A stretch of 64,000 nt of DNA. It comes from Methylophaga sp. GTDB taxonomy: Bacteria > Pseudomonadota > Gammaproteobacteria > Nitrosococcales > Methylophagaceae. Position numbers and translations under genes: made by a program. Shown here piece by piece: positions 58,399 through 64,000 of this stretch. The stretch spans positions 186,001-250,000 of the forward strand of contig DRHW01000002.1 in assembly GCA_011053005.1 (NCBI GenBank). The letters run 5' to 3'. Under the pieces are notes generated by a model. That model was not told the DNA's origin, made no database searches, and saw only the letters and a list, made by a program, of their open reading frames with translations. The first letter of the stretch is position 1. Each line of letters begins with the position of its first letter.

Positions 58399-59742
58399 TT
58401 AAAGTAAGGTTTCAATCACTGTTGCAAGCTCTGTCGCGAGTTGATTAATTAATGCTGCATCTCTCCCTTCAACCATAACTCTAATAACTGGTTCAGTTCC
58501 CGAAGGTCGTAATAAAACTCGGCCGTTATTGCCTAATTTAGCTTCAACGGCTTTGATTGCAGCATTGACTTCTTCGTGCTCAGCTAAATTAACCACTTTG
58601 TTAACGCGAACATTGATTAATCGTTGGGGAAATTTAGTCACCGCCGATCGAAGTTCATTTAAGGTAATGCCGGTTTCTTGCATTTCTGCTAGCACTTGTA
58701 GCGCAGCAACAATGCCATCACCAGTTGTGGTTTTATCTAAACAAATAATATGGCCTGATGCTTCCCCACCGACGGTAGCACCTGTTTCTTTCAACATTTC
58801 CATCACATAACGATCGCCAACTTTTGCGCGATGCAGCGCTATATTATACGACTCTAAAGCCTGTTCTAGACCTAAGTTAGACATCAAAGTGCCAACAACA
58901 ATAGGATGTTCGTTACCAGCACGTTGCTGTGCACGTGCAATAATAAATAAAAGCTCATCGCCATCAACCAGTTCACCACGATGATCAACCATAATTAACC
59001 GATCACCATCGCCATCTAAAGCAATACCTAGATCGGCTTTGTTCTCAAGAACAGCTGCTTGCAGTAGTCTTGGCTCCGTTGAACCGCAGTCTTTATTAAT
59101 ATTTAAGCCATTCGGCTCAGCGCCCATCACCACGACTTCGGCACCCAACTCTCTAAACACATTAGGCGCAATGTGATAGGTTGCCCCATGGGCACAATCA
59201 ACAACCAGCTTTAAATTTGAAAAAGCTAATTTTGAAGATACGGTGCTTTTACAAAATTCTATGTAACGTCCAGCAGCATCATCGATCCGGTAAGCTTTAC
59301 CTAATAGGGCTGATTCTACAGTCACTAAAGGCTGATCCATCATCGCTTCAATTTCAAGTTCTATCGATTCAGGTAATTTAGTGCCTTCGCCAGAAAAAAA
59401 CTTGATACCGTTATCCTGATATGGATTGTGTGATGCGCTGATAACGATGCCTGCTTGGGCATGGAATGTACGCGTCAAATACGCAACAGCTGGTGTCGGC
59501 ATTGGACCTAATAAATAGACATCAACACCAGCAGCAGATAAGCCCGCTTGTAAGGCTGATTCAAACATATAGCCAGAAATTCGAGTATCTTTGCCAATCA
59601 GCACTTTGCTTCTGTGTTCTTTTGCAAACACATTACCTATTGCCCAGCCTAGTTTAAGCACAAATTCTGGCGTAATAGAACCGTCACCCACACGACCACG
59701 GATCCCATCAGTTCCAAAATAACGTCTTACTTGTTCAGTCAA
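58399..59742 (-). CDS. glmM: phosphoglucosamine mutase
   Basis: GlmM converts glucosamine 6-phosphate to glucosamine 1-phosphate for cell-wall precursors. The 447 residues have [16 protein letters not shown], the phosphoserine loop [19 protein letters not shown], the metal loop [14 protein letters not shown], the sugar loop GGEASGHII and the phosphate site [17 protein letters not shown]. It overlaps folP by 8 bases. A gap of 220 bases to tpiA may hold a second promoter. Confidence 0.97.
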   Translation of the reverse strand: MTEQVRRYFGTDGIRGRVGDGSITPEFVLKLGWAIGNVFAKEHRSKVLIGKDTRISGYMFESALQAGLSAAGVDVYLLGPMPTPAVAYLTRTFHAQAGIVISASHNPYQDNGIKFFSGEGTKLPESIELEIEAMMDQPLVTVESALLGKAYRIDDAAGRYIEFCKSTVSSKLAFSNLKLVVDCAHGATYHIAPNVFRELGAEVVVMGAEPNGLNINKDCGSTEPRLLQAAVLENKADLGIALDGDGDRLIMVDHRGELVDGDELLFIIARAQQRAGNEHPIVVGTLMSNLGLEQALESYNIALHRAKVGDRYVMEMLKETGATVGGEASGHIICLDKTTTGDGIVAALQVLAEMQETGITLNELRSAVTKFPQRLINVRVNKVVNLAEHEEVNAAIKAVEAKLGNNGRVLLRPSGTEPVIRVMVEGRDAALINQLATELATVIETLL

Positions 59743-60574
59743 TATTTTTCACCTTCATTACATGGTCACACATCATAATGGCTTGCACTGTTTCACGTAC
59801 ATCATGACTACGAATTATTTTTGCACCTTGCCATACTGATATTGCTGCCAATGACAAACTAGCCGCTAAACGCTCTTCTACAGTTACTTTTAGTAATTTA
59901 CCAATCATCGATTTACGAGAAACGCCTACTAATACAGGCAAATCTAACGCAATGAGATTAGACAGATGTTTCATTAATAAAAGATTATGTGTCGCGCGTT
60001 TACCAAAACCAAAACCGGGATCTAGAATGAGCTTATCTCGAGCAATGCCTGCTTGTTCACAGGCATTTTTCCGTTCCAATAAAAATGCAATAACATCAGC
60101 TACTACATCATCATATTGAGGAGCATCTTGCATTGTTTGCGGTGTGCCTTGGCTATGCATTAAGCAGATTGGAACATCGCAATCAACCGCTGCCTGCATT
60201 GCACCACTAACTTGCAAGGCGCGTACATCATTAATCATACCTGCGCCAGCTTTAATCGCCGCACGCATGACTTCAGGCTTACTGGTATCAATTGAAATTG
60301 GAATATCAAGTTCACTATGAATCGCCTGAATTACCGGCACCACACGAGCAATCTCTTCTTCTACTGATACCACTTTAGCACCTGGTCGTGTTGACTCGCC
60401 GCCAACATCAATAATGCCTGCGCCATCGGCTACCATTCTTTTAGCCTGAGCCAAAGCAGCATCTGCTGCAATAAACTCACCACCATCTGAAAAAGAATCT
60501 GGCGTAACATTTAAAATCCCCATCACTTGGGGATGTGTTAAATCTAACGGTTTACCGGCACAATCTAGAATCAT
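59735..60574 (-). CDS. folP: dihydropteroate synthase
   Basis: FolP joins p-aminobenzoate to dihydropterin pyrophosphate and is the sulphonamide target. The 279 residues include [68 protein letters not shown] and [15 protein letters not shown], all intact. It lies 9 bases after ftsH, the normal ftsH-folP-glmM cluster. Confidence 0.96.
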   Translation of the reverse strand: MILDCAGKPLDLTHPQVMGILNVTPDSFSDGGEFIAADAALAQAKRMVADGAGIIDVGGESTRPGAKVVSVEEEIARVVPVIQAIHSELDIPISIDTSKPEVMRAAIKAGAGMINDVRALQVSGAMQAAVDCDVPICLMHSQGTPQTMQDAPQYDDVVADVIAFLLERKNACEQAGIARDKLILDPGFGFGKRATHNLLLMKHLSNLIALDLPVLVGVSRKSMIGKLLKVTVEERLAASLSLAAISVWQGAKIIRSHDVRETVQAIMMCDHVMKVKNID

Positions 60575-60583
60575 TAGATGATC

Positions 60584-62491
60584 CTAATTTAATTGATCCG
60601 CAGGTTTTCCAGATGTTTCAGAATCAGCCGAAGATGAATCTTGAGGCGGTGTCGAAGAACTATCTGTCCAATCTTTTGGTGCGCCCGGTTCACGACCTTC
60701 CATAATCGCATCAATTTGGTCACTATCAATCGTTTCATACTTAACTAATAACGCCGTCATCGCATGTAATTTATCAATATTGTCCGTCAACATTTTTTCA
60801 GCACGCTGATAATTACGATTGATAAGAGTACGAATATCTTCATCGATTTTTTTAGCTGTTAAATCAGAAACAGACTTATGTTGTGTGACAGAACGGCCTA
60901 AGAAAACTTCACCTTCATCTTCACCATAAGACATCGGTCCCATATTGTCAGACAAGCCCCACTTAGTCACCATGTCATGCGCTAATTTTGTCGCCCGTTG
61001 AATATCATTTGATGCACCTGTCGTTACAGAGTCAACGCCATAGATTAATTCTTCAGCAATCCGTCCACCATACAAACTTGAAATCTGACTTTCTAACTGT
61101 TTTTTGCTCAAACTGTATTTATCTTCCGTCGGTAGGAACATGGTGACACCTAATGCACGTCCACGAGGAATAATACTCACTTTGTAAACCGGATCATGCT
61201 CAGGCACTAAACGACCTACAATAGCGTGACCTGCTTCGTGATAGGCCGTCATTTCTTTTTCTTTTTCATTCATAACCATAGAGCGACGTTCAGAGCCCAT
61301 CATGATTTTGTCTTTGGCCTTTTCCATGTCTTCCATTTCGACCAATCGTTTGTTTGTTCTAGCCGCAAATAAAGCAGCTTCATTAACTAAGTTAGCTAAA
61401 TCAGCACCGGAAAAACCTGGCGTACCACGAGCAATCAGTGATGCTTGAACATTATCCGCAGCAGGCACATTACCTAAATGAACTTTCAGGATTTGCTCTC
61501 TACCGCGAATATCTGGTAATGGCACGACCACTTGGCGATCAAAACGGCCTGGACGTAATAAAGCAGGATCTAATACATCTGGACGATTCGTCGCAGCAAT
61601 CACGATCACACCTTCATTACCTTCGAATCCATCCATCTCAACTAATAATTGGTTTAACGTTTGTTCACGTTCATCATTACCGCCACCTACACCCGCACCA
61701 CGATGGCGACCAACGGCATCGATTTCATCGATAAAGATAATGCAAGGCGCGTGTTTTTTCGCTTGTTCAAACATGTCACGCACACGTGATGCACCAACAC
61801 CCACAAACATTTCAACGAAATCTGAACCTGAAATACTAAAGAAAGGTACTTTTGCTTCACCAGCAATCGCTTTAGCAAGCAATGTTTTACCTGTACCTGG
61901 CGAACCAACCATCAAAATACCGCGTGGAATTTTACCGCCTAATTTTTGGAATTTACTAGGTTCACGCAAGAATTCAACAAGTTCACTCACTTCTTCTTTA
62001 GCTTCTTCAACACCGGCGACATCTTTAAACGTCACTTTAACTTGATCTTCGTTCAGCAATTTTGCTTTGCTTTTGCCAAAAGACATTGGGTTTTTACCAC
62101 CGCCGCCCCCTTGCATTTGACGCATGAAGAAAATCCACACACCAATCAGTAACAACATTGGGAACCATGAAATAAAGATCTGCATTAACAAACCAGTTTG
62201 TTCAGCTGGTTTAGCTTGAATACTTACGCCATTATTCAGTAAGTCACCCATCAAACCTGCGTCATAATCAGGACTGTATGTCGTGAACGCACTACCATCA
62301 GTCTTCTTCCCGGTAATGGTTTTACCTTGAATATCCACAGCGGATACCGCACCATTTTTCACATCGGATATGAAGGTGGAATAATCGATTTCGCCTTGTT
62401 TGGCTTTTTGGGGTCCAAAATTGTTGAACACCGACATCAACACTATCGCGATGACGACCCATAAAACGATATTTTTCATCATGTCATTCAA
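60584..62491 (-). CDS. ftsH: ATP-dependent zinc metalloprotease FtsH
   Basis: FtsH is the membrane-anchored AAA+ protease that degrades LpxC, sigma-32 and damaged membrane proteins. The 635 residues have two membrane helices (about 5-22 and 100-122) with a periplasmic domain between, Walker [19 protein letters not shown], Walker [13 protein letters not shown], the second region of homology [20 protein letters not shown], and the zinc motif [11 protein letters not shown]. The C-terminal tail is Ser/Asp-rich. It follows rlmE by 23 bases. Confidence 0.97.
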   Translation of the reverse strand: MNDMMKNIVLWVVIAIVLMSVFNNFGPQKAKQGEIDYSTFISDVKNGAVSAVDIQGKTITGKKTDGSAFTTYSPDYDAGLMGDLLNNGVSIQAKPAEQTGLLMQIFISWFPMLLLIGVWIFFMRQMQGGGGGKNPMSFGKSKAKLLNEDQVKVTFKDVAGVEEAKEEVSELVEFLREPSKFQKLGGKIPRGILMVGSPGTGKTLLAKAIAGEAKVPFFSISGSDFVEMFVGVGASRVRDMFEQAKKHAPCIIFIDEIDAVGRHRGAGVGGGNDEREQTLNQLLVEMDGFEGNEGVIVIAATNRPDVLDPALLRPGRFDRQVVVPLPDIRGREQILKVHLGNVPAADNVQASLIARGTPGFSGADLANLVNEAALFAARTNKRLVEMEDMEKAKDKIMMGSERRSMVMNEKEKEMTAYHEAGHAIVGRLVPEHDPVYKVSIIPRGRALGVTMFLPTEDKYSLSKKQLESQISSLYGGRIAEELIYGVDSVTTGASNDIQRATKLAHDMVTKWGLSDNMGPMSYGEDEGEVFLGRSVTQHKSVSDLTAKKIDEDIRTLINRNYQRAEKMLTDNIDKLHAMTALLVKYETIDSDQIDAIMEGREPGAPKDWTDSSSTPPQDSSSADSETSGKPADQLN

Positions 62492-62514
62492 TGTTTGTTA
62501 CCTCTGTAACGTAA

Positions 62515-63132
62515 TTATTTTAGGCCACGGCCGAGTAAATAAACTTCCCGACTACGTGGTCGTGATGCATCTGGTTTTCGTGTAACAACTTTTTTGAAGC
62601 CCTCTCGCATTGCTTTGAGATAAGCATCAAAACCTTCACCTTGAAATACTTTTACCAAGAAACAACCTTGTTTACTTAAGTTTTCTAAAGCAAAATCTAA
62701 CGCAAGTTCAACTAAATGCATACTGCTAGGCTGATCAATTGAGTCTACACCCGTTATATTGGGGGCCATATCTGATAATACAAGGTCTATTTGTTGACCA
62801 TTTAATACTACCATCAGTTCATCTAACACGGAATCCTCACGAAAATCACCTTGAATAAAGTGAACGCCCGATAATGGTGTCATCGGTAATATATCTAAAG
62901 CAATCACCGTTCCTTTTTCATTCATCTTGCGAAGTGCGTAATCTGACCATCCGCCAGGGGCAGATCCCAAGTCCACCACCGCCATTTTGGGCTGGATTAA
63001 TTTATCTTTTTTATCTATTTCTTCTAACTTAAATGTCGCTCGCGATCGATAACCTGCTTTTTGAGCCATTTTGACGTAATGATCATCAAAATGTTCTCTC
63101 ATCCAATCATTACTGGATTTACTTCTAGCCAT
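62515..63132 (-). CDS. rlmE: 23S rRNA 2'-O-ribose methyltransferase (U2552)
   Basis: RlmE (FtsJ/RrmJ) methylates U2552 in the A-loop of 23S rRNA late in 50S assembly. The 205 residues have the catalytic tetrad: Lys in [13 protein letters not shown], Asp in [13 protein letters not shown], Lys in [13 protein letters not shown] and Glu in [13 protein letters not shown]. The SAM motif is [16 protein letters not shown]. The rlmE-ftsH order is conserved in gammaproteobacteria. Confidence 0.96.
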   Translation of the reverse strand: MARSKSSNDWMREHFDDHYVKMAQKAGYRSRATFKLEEIDKKDKLIQPKMAVVDLGSAPGGWSDYALRKMNEKGTVIALDILPMTPLSGVHFIQGDFREDSVLDELMVVLNGQQIDLVLSDMAPNITGVDSIDQPSSMHLVELALDFALENLSKQGCFLVKVFQGEGFDAYLKAMREGFKKVVTRKPDASRPRSREVYLLGRGLK

Positions 63133-63137
63133 ACGAC

Positions 63138-63599
63138 TTAAGTCCTTACTTCACTCGTTTTTTTATCCGTACTAACGACTAGTGCCAAACCTAATAAGCT
63201 GAGAACAATATAAAGATTTTTGCTGACCGAGTGCAATAGATCAAACTGTCCAACTACAGAATCATCACCTGAGTGAATTATGTTTTTGACGATTTGAATT
63301 TCTGGCTGTAAATAAAAATTAAAAACTAGCGTCAATAGCACCATAACTATTACCAGCCAAAAACGCCATAGACCGATAACCTGCTTGCCATGAACAATCA
63401 TTTTACTGATTAGCAAAATAGAGCCGCAGCCTAGACCCAATATATTGACCGCAGAAAATAAGTGTCCAGCGTAATTGCCTGCTAAAACGACATCACCTAA
63501 ATTAGCAAAGGCCATTGGAACAGCGATATAACCAATGGCTAACAGACTACCAACCCATAAAGTCAGTAATAAACGCTCGCCTAATAAATTAGATAACAT
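63138..63599 (-). CDS. DUF4149 (TMEM205-like) membrane protein
   Basis: The 153 residues have four hydrophobic helices (about 10-30, 48-65, 78-98 and 125-142). The DUF4149 pattern includes [35 protein letters not shown] and [20 protein letters not shown]. Function unknown. Its place between greA and rlmE is the usual one in many gammaproteobacteria, next to the position held by yhbY, which is absent here. Confidence 0.82.
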   Translation of the reverse strand: MLSNLLGERLLLTLWVGSLLAIGYIAVPMAFANLGDVVLAGNYAGHLFSAVNILGLGCGSILLISKMIVHGKQVIGLWRFWLVIVMVLLTLVFNFYLQPEIQIVKNIIHSGDDSVVGQFDLLHSVSKNLYIVLSLLGLALVVSTDKKTSEVRT

Positions 63600-63607
63600 C
63601 AGATTAT

Positions 63608-64000
63608 TTATGACTCATAACGAATAGCAACAATCTCATATTCAATTGCGCCACTAGGTGCATTAACGACAGCAATATCATCAACTTCTTTACCAATTAA
63701 AGCCCGTGCAATCGGTGATGAAATAGAAATTCGATTTTTCTTAATATCTGATTCATAATCACCAACAATTTGATAAGTGACTTTATCTTCATTATCAATA
63801 TTCAATAATTCGACAGTCACCCCAAATACCACTCGACCATCACGTGGCAAAGAAGCAGGATCGATGATTTGTGCGTTAGACAACACTCCTTCTAATTCTT
63901 GAATACGACCTTCGATAAAGCTTTGTTGTTCTTTAGCGGCATGATATTCAGCATTTTCTTTCAAATCACCATGTGCACGTGCTTCAGAAATAGCCGCAAC
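63608..64000 (-). CDS. greA: transcription elongation factor GreA, 3' part
   Basis: GreA binds RNA polymerase and stimulates cleavage of backtracked transcripts. The frame is open to the window edge. The visible part begins [21 protein letters not shown], so about 30 N-terminal residues lie outside. The acidic tip ([11 protein letters not shown]) of the coiled coil and the C-terminal FKBP-like domain ([28 protein letters not shown]) are present. It lies 8 bases before the DUF4149 gene. Confidence 0.95.
   Translation of the reverse strand, partial: VAAISEARAHGDLKENAEYHAAKEQQSFIEGRIQELEGVLSNAQIIDPASLPRDGRVVFGVTVELLNIDNEDKVTYQIVGDYESDIKKNRISISSPIARALIGKEVDDIAVVNAPSGAIEYEIVAIRYES

Overview
The window is a chromosomal segment of a gammaproteobacterium, A+T-rich by eye (near 40% GC). 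The grounds are gammaproteobacterial gene neighbourhoods (greA/rlmE/ftsH/folP/glmM/tpiA/secG/tRNA-Leu; pyrG/kdsA/eno/ftsB/ispD/ispF/truD), a polar-flagellum-type chemotaxis tail (CheW-domain protein, cheW, DUF2802), a siroheme-synthase fusion CysG, and ParC/ParE. I suspect an aquatic, Methylophaga/Piscirickettsiaceae-like bacterium, but nothing here proves the genus. Most of the window is ordinary core genome, densely packed and mostly on the minus strand.

Layout. 1-3.4 kb: end of a chemotaxis operon, then fliK-like and flhB-like genes facing it. 3.4-7.1 kb: a GYF/pentapeptide membrane protein, then yjdF-like, apaG, glk and pgl (glucose to 6-phosphogluconate). 7.5-9.7 kb: tRNA-Ser(GGA), coaX with a long hexapeptide-repeat tail, and birA without a DNA-binding domain. 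9.8-13.5 kb (plus strand): tatD family, YgjP-like metalloprotease, SpoU methyltransferase, tcdA, a small HEAGH protein, mscL. 13.7-17.2 kb: an Mla-like lipid ABC transporter operon. 17.5-20.8 kb: ppsR-ppsA. 21.2-26.2 kb: parE-parC, ampD. 26.3-30.2 kb: nadC, then a TonB-dependent receptor followed by a tandem-PepSY periplasmic protein. 30.4-39.0 kb: the pyrG-to-cysG run.

39.0-47.6 kb is a cyclic-di-GMP signalling region: a PAS-PAS-PAS-GGDEF-EAL gene broken by an in-frame TGA, then, on the other strand, an operon-like trio of response regulator-EAL, hybrid histidine kinase and HPt protein. 47.9-49.5 kb: DUF3750 lipoprotein and an MscS channel. 49.8-56.2 kb: a complete RND efflux pump with a divergent TetR repressor and a near-ideal operator palindrome between them. 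56.2-56.9 kb: a truncated, frameshifted IS3-family transposase. 57-64 kb: tRNA-Leu(GAG) back through secG, tpiA, glmM, folP, ftsH, rlmE, a DUF4149 protein and the 3' part of greA.

The best candidate for something under-described is the TonB receptor/tandem-PepSY pair (27.3-30.2 kb): the receptor has an EF-hand-like acidic insert, and the pair could be a metal uptake unit, conceivably for lanthanides. The repeat-tailed pantothenate kinase and the c-di-GMP region are the next most interesting.
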